A model generated the notes under the pieces. It saw nothing but the letters and a program-made list of their open reading frames with translations. It did not search any database and was not told the DNA's origin. Below, one piece after another: positions 10,996 through 23,100 of a stretch of 64,000 nucleotides of DNA. This DNA comes from Ciona savignyi. Its lineage: Eukaryota > Chordata > Ascidiacea > Phlebobranchia > Cionidae. Within the stretch, counting starts at the first letter, position 1, and every line of letters starts with the position of its first letter. The DNA lies in the NCBI GenBank assembly GCA_000149265.1, contig CH002594.1:27780-91779 (forward strand), read 5' to 3'. The position numbers and the translations under genes were made by a program.

Positions 10996-12733
10996 TTATA
11001 CAAGTCCGATTCGCTCTTCCTGTAGACTGAAACCTGGAATTGATAGATATTGGATTAAATATTCATGTTTACCCATGTATGGGAGACACATGGGGCTATA
11101 AAATGACCAGTTTAAGAGCTACCAGTTCTGAAAAAAAAAACTTTCACTGAAGGGCGACATACTAACCCAGGTAAACCAGAAAGTTGGACTATAAAGTCCA
11201 TCACAAATAATATCCAAGATAAAACTGCCGAAATTTTTTTTTATGCTAATTCTTACAGGAATTTACCAAGAGTGTTTTTATTAAAAAAAAAGGAAAAATT
11301 GCAGCAAAAGTAATGGATCTCTCTTTCTCTCAATAACAGAACATATTATAAAATCAGACTGCTAAGGTTGGTTCTGTTGGTGTAAAAAAAAGTCACTTAC
11401 CATAAGGGAAATACTGCACTTCCAATTGCAGGACGTCAAAGTTTTGTAAATGTGACACCGCCTGTAATATTTTGTCTGTATTATCATTTATTTATAATAA
11501 TAAGACATTTGCAAAGAAGGCATACACAGCACAGAGATTGTAAACACACAGAGTGGTGGGTTGGTATGTCGCCTTACAGCCAAAGAGTTGCAGCAAACTG
11601 GTTGCTAACTAGTCGATTGTGTCCTGGGGCAAGGCACTTAACGAACATTTTCTAAAACCAGTAGAATAGTGGGTTCTACCAAATTGAAGGAACGTCTCAA
11701 TCATATACAACACACTATAGTAGATCCGATAACTGGTTTGCAAGAGCACGAGGTAATCCAATAGCAGCCTTCGTGAAATGCTCAATGCATATTCCATTTA
11801 CAGAGATAAAACCGAAATATTCCACCCTTGCACAATCAACAAAACAAGTGTAAAATGAAACAACTCAATACAAAACACATTCACCTCCTCATGTGGTATG
11901 TCTACAAAACTGACATTGTTGACTTTTAATATTTTGTCCCCGGATTTCAAGCCAAGTTTGTCTGCGTCTGAATCTTTTAAAACCTTTGAAAAACATAGAA
12001 ATACATATAATACAAAATATTTACATGCAAATGCATGTTACATTGCATTAAAGATAGTGAATGCAACTTCAAATTAAGCACACTGCATAGGTACTGTACA
12101 GTACCATGATATTACATAGGCAAATTACAGAAGGTGCATCAGTCTTGTACTGGGATAGTCATGTTTATTCCCAGGAACAAGACTTTGATTTCGATGGAAA
12201 AAATTGAAGAGAAAACAGGGAAACTGCTGAAGTGAAGCTTACGGCATTGGATTAAGGCCTGGTGTAAGGGCTAGGACAAATTCTGGGGTTAAGATTTGTG
12301 TTTGGACGGGGTTAGATTAAGTTTTCATAGTTTAAGTGAGCAGTTTCTCTGGGGCAATATAAAAAGTAGGGAAAAGAGGAAGGGTATGCAGTTCCTTTTA
12401 GTTTTCCCAAGTTCTCTCTTTTTCTTCTTATAATGATCAATGCATATTGAAAAATTTGAAGTATTTTACACAAGAAACAAACCTTATCAACCACATTACC
12501 TTAGAAATGTAGACACCGTATTCATCCAAAGTACCTCCTCTGATATTAAATCCAAGAGGTCGATTCCCACTTCGTTTTAATGTTACGTTCCTTGGCAGGA
12601 AAGTTATAAGATTGCTGTTATACAGTGGGTTGTCCATTCGTTTATGTTGGGGCAGCCATGGTGGGGGGTGCTCGTAAGGGGGGAGGTTGGGGTTTTCCTT
12701 CATTCTGTTTTTCTTTTGTTTGCTTTTAGACAT
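10996..12733 (-). CDS. PDZD11: PDZD11-like PDZ scaffold protein, copy B, 4 exons
   Basis: Coding exons on the minus strand are 12500-12733, 11885-11983, 11401-11461 and 10996-11033, with the same lengths and phases as copy A, giving 143 residues. The 78-residue first exon encodes the same protein as copy A. The PDZ carboxylate loop LGFNIRGG and the QEER C-terminal exon are kept, and all splice sites are intact, so nothing marks it as a pseudogene. Selection on the exons, or a very recent origin or allelic relationship, would explain why coding differences are so few while introns differ more. It may be a true paralogue or the second haplotype of one locus. Confidence 0.9.
11551..11815 (+). 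repeat. tRNA-derived SINE inside PDZD11 copy B intron
   Basis: GGTGGGTTGGTATGTCGCC head, TAGTCGATTGTGTCC, AAGGCACTTAAC, TAGTGGGTTCTACCAAATTG and CAACACACTATAGTAG follow in the expected order. It is fuller than the counterpart at 4590-4730. Confidence 0.75.
12190..12435. repeat. MITE relic, right-duplicon counterpart
   Basis: Same G-rich core (TTCTGGGGTTAAGATTTGTG) and flanking GGAAAC / AGTTTCTC inverted motifs as 5080-5305. Confidence 0.45.
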
Positions 12734-12910
12734 TCCGGAAGGGTTCTTTATTATTTGTTCGCAACCTACAGCCTCAAACTATAAAGTTAAAGTTAATTAC
12801 GGTAAATTTACACTATATTGCTAAACCCTAAGCAGAACCAAGCCCTGCTAAGCACCAGATCAAAACAATTAAATAAATCAATAAACACCGTTATTGTAAA
12901 GGTTTAAGTG

Positions 12911-13802
12911 GGTAAGCACTTAATGTACATCAAACTGAGGCTACAGCTGATCGACATTTGTGACGTCATACAGTAGCTTATGGGAACTCCTGATGTATTA
13001 TGGGTAATTTTTTTCCTAGGAGAGAGTTGTTCATGCGAAACGACAAGTAACTTGTGGAAACACATGGTGTATTGTGGATTATATCTACCGGTAGCCTATA
13101 TATCTAGCGCGCTTCTGTATGAAGATTTTAAAACATTTCGAAATGTGATGGGTGCTAAACCAAATGCTGGGTATTCAGTGGTGTGCTTAGTCTATGCACT
13201 GCACACACTATTTATTCTATGAAACTGCACACACTATTTGCGTGAAAACTAACTCTAAGCCTGAACCCCAACCCTAACGCTAATCTCTACCTGAACACCA
13301 ATCCTAACCCAATCAGTCAACTATGGGGTTATTGTGCATTGGTATTGATATAATACCGGTATTAAATTTGCGGTAGCCTACCTCTAAATACTACAGGATC
13401 GCTTGGATTGCATGGATCGCTTACTATACTTCGTAATTACAAAAGCTATAATATTAATGTTAGGGTTGGGGTTAAAGTTAGTTCTGGGGTTGAGATTAGT
13501 GTTAGGGACAGGGTGAGAATTACTTTCCATAGCAATCTAAGTGAATCAAGCGCTCCAAGCGATCCCGTAGTATTTAGAGGCACCCTTTAATTTGTGAATT
13601 TTCTGGATATTGATCAAGGAGATGCGGTTTTAAAATCATCTTTGCCGATATACAGTTTGAAAAGAAGAGAATCGGTCTAAAAAAAGAAAAAAAGATTTAA
13701 AAAAATTACGCACAACACACCAAGAGTTCCGACAAGCGACTCAGTGACGTCACAAATGTCGATCAGCTGTAGCCTCAGTTTGATGTACATTTAGTGCTTA
13801 CC
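12911..13802. mobile_element. TIR DNA transposon (MITE-like) with 9-bp target duplication
   Basis: Terminal inverted repeats of about 85 bases start GGTAAGCACT and end AGTGCTTACC; the inner part of the right repeat (GACGTCACAAATGTCGATCA) is the exact reverse complement of the left. Identical 9-base flanks GTTTAAGTG lie at 12902-12910 and 13803-13811, as expected for a target-site duplication. The 892-base length, the absence of a transposase frame and the 9-bp duplication suggest a non-autonomous Mutator-like element. The interior also holds inverted telomere-like stretches. Superfamily is inference. Confidence 0.8.
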
Positions 13803-13811
13803 GTTTAAGTG

Positions 13812-15960
13812 TGTAGATTTCTGTCGTTTGGTGGCGCTATAAAATATTTGCACGATAATCTGAAATATAGTTGCATGTGGAGCTGTTGTTTGACTGCAAT
13901 ATTTACTATTGAGGCAAATAATCATTTTTATGGTGTATGATTTGTCGTTTACCATGCCCTAAATCATGTTACAAACTTCACTCCGTGTTCTAGGCCAAAT
14001 GGGCAAAGCATATTTGCCTGAACTAGGGTAGGCCTACAAACTTGTAATAAAAATATTTTCCAACCTGAATTGGCATGGCTGAAGTTATTTAAGAAATAAC
14101 GCCTCGTATTGCACACCATATTCTTAATGCCAAACGGGGGTGTAAAATTTAGTAATTAAATTAATAAAACGGATAGGATAGGATAGGATAGGATAGGATA
14201 TTTATCCCCGTGAATGGGAAAACCAATGTGGTTAACACACGGGAAATCGTCAAATCACCTCGCGCCCACCGTCGGGTTACCGGAGCTAACATAGTGTACA
14301 ACACTGGGGTAAATTACATTTCTGATTAATGGTTATTGGCACTTGTAGTTTTGCCAGCTCTCATTCCACATTTTATTGTTTTTAAACTGCGGATTCGTGC
14401 GCACCGAGTTCATGCCAGCTCTCATTTGTGAAAGTTTCTTTTCAGTCTAAATACGAATCACAAACAATTTCCGTTGGTGGTAAGAACTTAAACACAGACT
14501 AGAAAGTGTTTTAAACACGTTTTAACCACCACTATTTGTACTGTACGCTATATGTTGCACTATGCAGAAACGGATAGCTTTCCTGGTTACGTAATTTTTC
14601 TTGGCATATCTCATTCAAAGTGTATAACGTTTGTTCCTGCAACCAGAACAAGGGTTCCCAGGTTACCAATACAAACTTGATACAAATGTTTCTAATGGAA
14701 ACGAACTTGTCATTAAAATAATATAAATATCAGAATAGCGATCCTACTATTTTGTTAAGCCCGAACACGGTCTATGTTACGTATATAGTAACCTGTCGAT
14801 GTATCGTCGTTTATTGAAATTTGCTTTGTATGACGTATTTTGGAGTAGATAGCGGTTGAATTGTGACGTGTGTGTGATGTCATAATGTGTATATAAGGCG
14901 AACTGTTGTAGTGAAATTAAACAAACGAGCATGTTGTATTTTCGATAAGGGTTTCAACATTAAATATGTTTAGGTAACGTAAACGGAAACAGAATTTCTA
15001 CTTGAAGAAACACAGAAAACGTGGTTGTCATACACACAATTTGAAATAACACGGCGCCGAAGCAGTGTTCGTTTGATAATATTCCTAAAGTTTAAAACCA
15101 ATCAACCTATTCGTGTTGTGGATGGTCTCGAACCGTGAAACTTCGGTTTTAGTTTTTAAATGACATTCGGTTTATAAAGGTTGTTTCTGACCTAAGAACA
15201 CGGAAAAAGCGATAAAACAAAATGTGTCTTCTTTTGCAAAGAGGGCAATTATAATGAGCAAATGCATTTTTGTATGGAGTTGAAAGGCATAGCGGGGTCT
15301 GGGCGGAATTGGCATTCTCACGCGGGCAATCATATACTATTGCAGTGTGATTTGTATGATTAAATAGTTCCATCAATTTCCGTTCCGAACCGGCAACACT
15401 TCACCTGAAAGCCGACGGACCAATCCACCAAGCTATTCGGTTGTGCATCTGATTAGCTCACGATAATACGGGTGAAAGAATGTTCTGATTTATTTGGCGG
15501 TTAAGAAACAAAACCAGTTTCATCGAATCTTCGTTTCATTATTACCGAGGTAGCTAATACATCCTATTTGAAATTAATGTGGTGCACTATACTAGATTAA
15601 CGTGACATACTGTGGTCCATCACGATAGAACAAAATCAATACGAACTTTACAACAACTAGTGGATGTGGTTTGTTTTGTTCTCTTCCCGACATACCTTGT
15701 TTATGTTACAGAATATTAAAATTTCTTTTGTTTTTCTTAAAACTTATTTTTATGTATGCAACACAACCTGTAGCTTAGCGACCCAATAATAAACAACAAA
15801 TTCTTAATATCCCTATATCCACTAGAAAACACTCAAAGGGGTGATTAATGTTGATAAAACAATATACCTACGAGTTGCGGTTTGTTCAGATATTGTAAAA
15901 TGCTTGGTATGGTAATATTGTAACAACTGTTCAAGGTAGCAATGACGTTGGTTGCTGGGT
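13812..15960. other. Intergenic, mostly featureless
   Basis: No convincing coding exon is seen on either strand. A SINE fragment lies at 14172-14315. A TATATAAGGC motif near 14889 with a TGATGTCAT element just upstream resembles a promoter, but no credible first exon follows it. Confidence 0.4.
14172..14315 (-). repeat. SINE 3' fragment with GGATA microsatellite tail
   Basis: A run of GGATA repeats leads into ATTTATCCCCGTGAATGGG and CGTCGGGTTACCGGAGCTA, the reverse complement of the SINE 3' end. The tRNA-like head is absent, so the copy is truncated. Confidence 0.75.
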
Positions 15961-16004
15961 AAATATGTAAATATCGTGTGGTGGGTCAGATGGGTAGGGC
16001 ACAG

Positions 16005-16075
16005 CTGTTCGTGTGGCCGAATGCTTAGCGCGACCGATCCATTTTTGACTTAAAAACGCTGGTATTGACGACGCC
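16005..16075 (+). repeat. Second tRNA-like SINE family, fragment
   Basis: GTGTGGCCGAATGCTTAGCG resembles the A-box half of a serine/leucine tRNA. Similar heads occur at 23.5, 28.4, 35.1 and 45.5 kb, so it is a repeat and not a tRNA gene. Confidence 0.5.
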
Positions 16076-16177
16076 ATTATAAGTTTAAAAATTAGCTATC
16101 TAAGAATCGATTTTTCGCTAGCTTTATAGCCTTTCGCAAAATATTCCGTCGTTGTTCCAATTACGGGAATACATAAG

Positions 16178-16435
16178 TTACTTACCCCTATAACCAACAA
16201 AGCCATATTTCCTGAAAATCAATCAAATCCTTTAAAATTGAACAAATTTAATCTATTTACGATTACTTACCCCTATAATCAACAAAGCCATATTACCTGA
16301 AAATCAATCAAAACCTTTAAAATTAAACAAATTTAATCTGTTTACGATTACTTACCCCTATAACCAACAAGGCCATATTTCCTGAAAATCAATCAAATCC
16401 TTTAAATTGAGCAAATTTAATATGTATTTACGATT
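16178..16435. repeat. Tandem repeat, 3 units of 85 bp
   Basis: CTTACCCCTATAA begins at 16181, 16266 and 16351, a regular 85-base period. Units share CCTGAAAATCAATCAAA and AACAAATTTAAT with few differences. There are no spacers, so this is a minisatellite. Confidence 0.9.
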
Positions 16436-17024
16436 TTGAACTGGTTCAGTCGCAAGGTAATGACTTTGGGTTTAATTCCTTTTATTCGCAGTAACCACGC
16501 AACACAGCGGTTTAAAATATTCGATAAAATAAACCAAAACTTCCAGTGCGATATAACTGTCGGCCCCTACGGGGCTGTTTTAGGTTTAATAAATAAACGT
16601 GGCAATGCGTTGTTTAACATGTAGGCCTCCACTGGACTACAGGGGATTCCCCCTGCGTCACAAGCATTATTAAAATGTGCGGAAACATTGTAATAACGGA
16701 AAATATGATTTTCCGTAAAATTGTCCAAGAGTTTTTGTAAAATGCGCGGAAATTTCCCATAAGCTAGTGAAACGTCAAACTTTATAAAATAAAATAAATA
16801 AAAATAGGCAAACTTCATAAATATGATGTAAATCGAAGATTGAATTCTTGGAACTGATCAGCCTTAAATTACTATTGATTGTCTTTTTGCAATGAAGTGT
16901 GCAATAAAATACGCTATTGTTTTTAAATGAAAACAAAGATCCAAAATGTAGACCCGACAGATACACAACCGTCACTTTATGTAAACTGTCTGTTAAACGG
17001 AGCCTTTTTCTATCGCCGATCTTC
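16436..17024. other. 5' flank of the receptor gene
   Basis: No supported gene. Short open frames here lack family resemblance. The stretch probably contains cis-regulatory sequence of the cionin receptor gene. Confidence 0.3.
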
Positions 17025-17032
17025 TATATAAA
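17025..17032 (+). promoter_or_regulatory. TATA box of the cionin receptor gene
   Basis: TATATAAA, followed by AGCGACC, lies about 125 bases before the first in-frame ATG (17152). Transcription would start near 17055-17060, giving a 5' UTR of about 95 bases without an upstream ATG. Confidence 0.6.
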
Positions 17033-17151
17033 GCGACCCTCACTCCAGGGTTTATTATTCTGTGAGTTCGATTTTTCTTAAGCACAGCGGGATAAAACCG
17101 GTCGACGGTGTTTTTATTTGTCCTGTAGTAAAAAAAAATTGCTGTATAGAA

Positions 17152-20100
17152 ATGAATGCGACGGAAATAGTTCGATTTAATGAGACTCCAACCCAGGAAA
17201 GTTATAGTTCAAAGTCGAGGTTGTACCGAGCCATGTCGGGCTCGGAGCCACCCAAAACTGTCATCCCGCGTCAACAATTCCGATGTAATGAGGAGGAACT
17301 TATAAAGGTGGAAAACATTGCGGGGATGTTAAAAGCAACCAGTTTAAATGCAATACACAGAAGGAGTATGGCGTCTGCGACCACTGCAATATACGAAGAT
17401 GTAGCAAACTTTACATTTGGACCAACCTCACATAAGATGGAAAGCAAAACTGGTAAGTTGAGTTTAAATTCAAATGCTTTAACTAAAAAACGACAATTAT
17501 TAAATCCAATTTTTACAGTGATTATTTCTCTTCGCCAAAGCTTATTGTATGTGATTGACTGACTATATATAGGTCTAACGTAATTTGAATTTGATTGTTT
17601 ATTTGTCTAAATATTGCTGAAACGGAAGAACCATTGTCGCATCGCGTAATAATCTCCTAAATGAATGCTGTTTTATATGAACACAATGTATTGATTTTTT
17701 TAATACTTTGTGAATATAATCCGATTTCAAAATGTGATAAAAGCAGGTAGGGCACGAATGGTAAGGTACTCTAGGATATGTAGCAATTTACTTACACATT
17801 ACAATACAACATCGCAATCAGGGGCACACGGATTACCCTGCAAAGGCCATAACCGACGTGGCCTTAACATAAATAATTTATAACTGACCGTTAAAGTGGT
17901 TGATTTTTACCAAAGTTTGCAAACGGATTAAAAAATCTCAACAGATTATTTCTAGCATGGCAAAGTTCGTAATTATGTTCACAATAAAACATGGCATGTG
18001 GTAATCCTTGACTTATAAGACAAATAAAAACAAACAACATTCAGATATCCTTGGCTGATTGGTATTTATGTTAAGATCACTAATAATTTGGTTTTTATAA
18101 TGAACAACACTTCAGGCTCGACAACCGACTACCCAGCCACAATCATTGCTCTGTATTCGTTGGTATTCATTCTCGCCGCGGTTGGCAATATCTTGGTCCT
18201 GATAACCTTAATCTCCAACCGGCGCATGCGCACAGTCACCAATTGTTTCCTTATAAGCCTATCACTGAGCGATCTTCTTCAAGCGCTAGTATGCATGCCC
18301 ATATCTTTGATCGGACAGGTTCTGAAGAGATTCATATTCGGGAGTGTTTTATGCAAGATCTTCCCATATTTCATGGGTAAGGTCATGTTTGCTAATTAGT
18401 ATTTGTTTAAAGCTGTCCGTATTGCTTTGAACATGTTGTGTTTATACCTAAATTTAAAATGATTTACATGTTTACTATTGGGTGAAGTCGCATTGGATTA
18501 GTATTTTTTTACAACATAACAATGAATTCTATTTGAAATAGAACTAATGCCTCTTTTAAGCGAAACTAGTGTTTAAAAATGGAAGTGAATTTAGACATGG
18601 TTGGTATATTGATTCCCTTCAGATTCTGCTAGCTAATAAAAGAACAATTCAACATTTTAAAAATTTGATTAATGTTATTTGTGGTTATGTTTTTCGAACT
18701 GAGACCTGACCAAATGACATCTAAATGCCAAAGTTTTATTAACATGTTAACAACCCCTCCCTTGTAGGTATTTCGGTATCAGTGTCAACTTTCACCTTAC
18801 TAGCGCTTGCCATCGAGCGCTACAACGCTATTTGTAACCCTTTAAAGTCACGTGGTTGGCAAACGAAATCCCACGCATACAAGGTACTACGTCATTTACA
18901 TTCGGCAATCATCCAACGAAGCGTTTGGTCGATGCATTTTGATTTCATCTTCATCGACAAGATAACGTCTGCTTGTCTAAACCAGTGCTCCGCAACCTTT
19001 TTTCACTCGAGGCACATTTAGAAACTTCAGGTGGTCTTCTGACAGGCTATTTACATTTCACATTATATAGGCAAAGTGTTTGATAGCCGTAATATTCAAA
19101 TTTGCAAAAACTAAATTCCTCTTTATTTGGTAAAACTGTGATGAAAACAATATTATATTTTCCCGCTGCGCATCTAGCATTGTCTTGCGGCACAGTAGAG
19201 TGTGCACAATAGTGGTTGCGGAGCACTGATCTACATTACTCAATATATCAATAACTATGAAGACACTACCTCTACTATGTTTAAAAACAAACCAAGGACA
19301 TCAAAGCGGAAGTTTTTTTAAAGTTTCATTAGCCCTCTATTTAAGGGCTTATGAAACTTTAATGCCCTTCTGAATTGACTGGACAGTATACTGTCACTTG
19401 TCAATAGTAAGTGATTTTGGACGTGTCTTTTGATTCTGGTTTGAAGGTAAACAGATTTATCCTTTTAAGCCGACCGAATGAAGTAGTCAAATTTGTAATT
19501 GATCACCATGTTTTTGCCTCTAATCGATTGGCCGTTAGCGGGGATTTTCTTGTTTTTTTAAACTCGCGTTCAAAATGTGCTATCGGTCCTCACATTACGG
19601 GCCAACGATTCCTCAAAGTTGACACCTCCCTATCATTACGTCATTCACACTTTTCTGCATGACTAATTATGCATAATCGTGATTTTTTATTTGCAATTTA
19701 TTGTAAATTTTACTCAGATTACTTACCATTAGGTTTAACAGTGTTTTTGCCTATTTTATACCGTGTTGTAATTAATAACCATACTCACTCTTATCTACTT
19801 TATTTTAATGAAGAAGTAAAACGTGAACTAAATCAGATAAGCAGTGCGAAATAATATTCTTGGCTTGGTGTATTTTTAATACTTTTTACTTTTGGAATAT
19901 TACATTTGTTATTTTTGTTACATTTTCAGAATTTTTGCTGTAAAAAGTCAATCAAATCAGTTTCATCCGACTTTTTCCAGGTGATCGCTGGAATCTGGTT
20001 TTTAAGTTTTCTTATCATGTCTCCTTTCCTGGTCTTCAGTCAACTGCGATATATTCCCCTGGTTCGGCAGGGAAAGTGCACGTTGGCGTGTCGTCTTTAC

Positions 20101-23100
20101 TTTGGCGGTGAGCAAGCAAGTCAAGCGTGGTAAGTCTAATCTTGTTCCTTGTATTTCACCGAACCTAAGAACTTGTAATCGCACGTACGACATGACTATG
20201 TTGCTCTAATCCATTCCATAACACGAAGGAGATTAGTCAACCTAATCTTCGATATAAATCCTATATTAAATAACTACCCGGTTGATGGACGCAACTGCAC
20301 GCCACCGTCCGTCTGACGAACTTGACTATACGTCACCATCAATCTGATGGACATAACTGTACGTCACCATTCGTCTAAAGGACGTGACTGTATATCACAA
20401 TCCGTCTAACGGACGTTACCCTTTTGTCATCATTTTGTTAAACGAGATTGTACCCCACCACCCGACTTTGATAACACTCGTCATATTCTGTCGTATCGTT
20501 GCAAACATGTGAAGCCTGTTTAAATTTCAGCTTAAGTTTACCTGTTTCAGGCAAATGAATATATCGTTGTCGATCAAATGAATAAGTTGTTTATAGTGTG
20601 TAGCCATTATTTCTATTCGTCTGACATTCGGGAAATGAAGAAAAATAACATCATAAATTTCAGTGCAAACAGATTGTTTGTATTTTCTTAGGTACGTCCT
20701 GCAAAGCGTTGTTCTTCTGTGCATTCCTGGCTCCGTTATGGCTGTAACTTACGCTTGCGTATGTTTTAAAATCTTTGAGGGATTCCATTTTGAAAACAAA
20801 GACAAAACGCAGCAATCCAGTAAGAAATCATATTTTTTGACCTTTTTCTGGTAGTTTTTATTTTCGATATAAATTTTCAGAAAAGAACAAAAAGTCGACC
20901 GCTACGACAAGTGTTAAAGTAAGAGAACCCGAGCAACACGGGAATAACAACACTAACGAAATAGAGACAAAGCTTCTGAAAGGGGTAAAACTTTCAATCC
21001 TTGAATACAGTAAATTTAAAACAAATACAGAACATGCGTTTCAAGACACATGTCCAATAATTCTTGACATAAATATCACTTTCATTTCTCCAATTTTGCA
21101 CCCAGGAAAGTGGAAACGGACACATGTTGAAAGTACCGGAAAGATGCAGACAATCAACTGGTCGCCAGGAAATGGGAAGAGGGAGGTCCGTCAGACGAAC
21201 GAACGACTCACGGAGCCTCCAGACAGAAGGACAACTCACAGCGAAGCGACGGGTTGTCAAAATGCTCCTTGTAGTTGTGGTAAGCGCCCCTTAGAATGTC
21301 GCTTGTTAGTTAATCATTTAAACGAATTTACAACATTTGCAAAGTAACTTCGCGATTTTTCTGCATAATGCATTATGAACGAACCCAATCAATCCCGAAC
21401 GCCCGTCATTGGGGGAATATGATCGTAACGAAGCGTTCCTGCATTTGCGCAATTTAGATAATCTGCATTTCCGCTAGCCGATGAGACTTGCGATACGCAG
21501 TCTTGAAATTGCGACAGTGACGCAACTGTACGTCAGCATACACCTAACCATCCAGTTAGTGGTTGCATTGAAACAATGCCATATTATTCTTTCACAAATA
21601 ATCAGATCAACACGTCAAATTGAAAAATTGTCATGAATAATGTAGAATGTTGGCCGATGAACACATTGTCGGCGAACATTGGCCCGGAATATAAGACGTA
21701 TGTTGTTAATCAAACTTTACGTCAGGGTTTTTATATTTAGAACAACATAAAAGTGTCACGAGATACTCTGGCTTTCATACAAGCAGGGGGCGTGTCTGAT
21801 GGTTTCTTTTGTTTTTATTTTCCCAGTTAGTACCGTCAGTTAAAGCTTTAGCAGGCAGCCTAAAGGTGTATGCCGGTGACGTTAGATCAGATATTGACTT
21901 CCGTATTCACCATTCTGCTAATGCATGGGCTAAAAACAGAATAACTCAACAGCTGCAGAAATTAAACGAGCAAATGTCCACTGCAATTTGTACATTGTGT
22001 GATCTTTAAATGGTTAATCAAACTTGCAATTAATCTGCACACCGTTTCAAGGACCTGCTTTTTGGAGTACCATTTTGCAATTTCATCACGATTCACGTAG
22101 AAATAAATCACTATCATTTACCTTATTCAAATAGAATAATCAACACTTTAAGGTTATGTTAAACTTGGAAACAGATTTATGCAAAACTTGTCTCAAATGT
22201 TAACAACGAAAGGCGGTGTGTTTATAGTAACATCTTCCAACTCTGTAAACACGCTTGTGTTTTTTGTTTAGGACAGCAAGTCAAAACGCTGTAATTAGTT
22301 GGACTATTTAGTCACAGACCCAATACAGTATTGTATTGTAAACAAATTCAAGAGACCATTTCGGTCAATTCAATGAATATTTTATGTTTTTAATCCATGC
22401 TGTGGGACCATTGGTCGCAGGGAACACAAATGTCGCCCGTTGGGAGCAATTCATACGATCATCATGGAAATCGCCGATAATTACAAATGCAACGAACCAT
22501 TGTATTAGAAAGGAAATGCTGTTAATGTGATAGGTTCCGTTTTTTTGTTGAATATACCTATAAAAGTGTTGTTTATGTTTGTTGGATTAAACATTTGTAT
22601 TTTCTAATATATAGATCGTAATAATTGTCGATTGGCGGGTGTGATATCTAGGCGCGTCGTGGAAAACCATGTTCAGACTTGATATTTCGTTACGGAAATA
22701 GATTTTGGCACAACACTGTTAAAATGGCTTTTGACAAAACGAAAATGCCGGGACAGGTTCGACCGATTTGCCGCTTCCTTAATTATTTATTACGAATTAA
22801 GTCGAAAACGAAAGTTGTGTCTGTGTATTGAGCCGTGTAATTGAGGGGGGGGGGGGGGCATTATTTTGAAAAGCTCGGGAACCGATCAGCGGTCAACAAT
22901 CTAAGGGAAATCGAATCTATACATTGATGAAGGCTAGTTGTAATAATGGAACAATTCCTTTTTATTGATATTCAACTGCCGCTAAAATTATTTACCGGTC
23001 CCGTTTTAAACGCACAAGCACCTTTCCATCTGCTTAATAAATTAAGGATCGATTAAGTCAACTTCGTAAAGACGTCGGTTGTTCCACAGTTTTTTGATGT

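Larger units (their letters stand above)
9878..13690. repeat. Right copy of the tandem segmental duplication
   Basis: Homologous to 2778-6578, starting exactly at the end of the LTR-like element. It keeps a longer version of the internal SINE and the complete TIR element. Homology beyond 13690 cannot be judged because the left copy ends in a gap. Confidence 0.9.

Noticed and set aside
12980..13222. 80-residue open frame identical in both duplicons (also 5845-6087)
   Set aside because: It lies inside the TIR element, starts just inside the inverted repeat and has no family resemblance. Identity between copies follows from the recent duplication, not from constraint.
16178..16435. CRISPR-like array
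   Set aside because: Units are 85 bases and contiguous with no unique spacers, in a eukaryotic context.
18782..19021. Continuation of the receptor TM3 exon past 18883
   Set aside because: The frame runs through the exon donor into intron and a hAT-like MITE; TM4 joins in phase from 19981.
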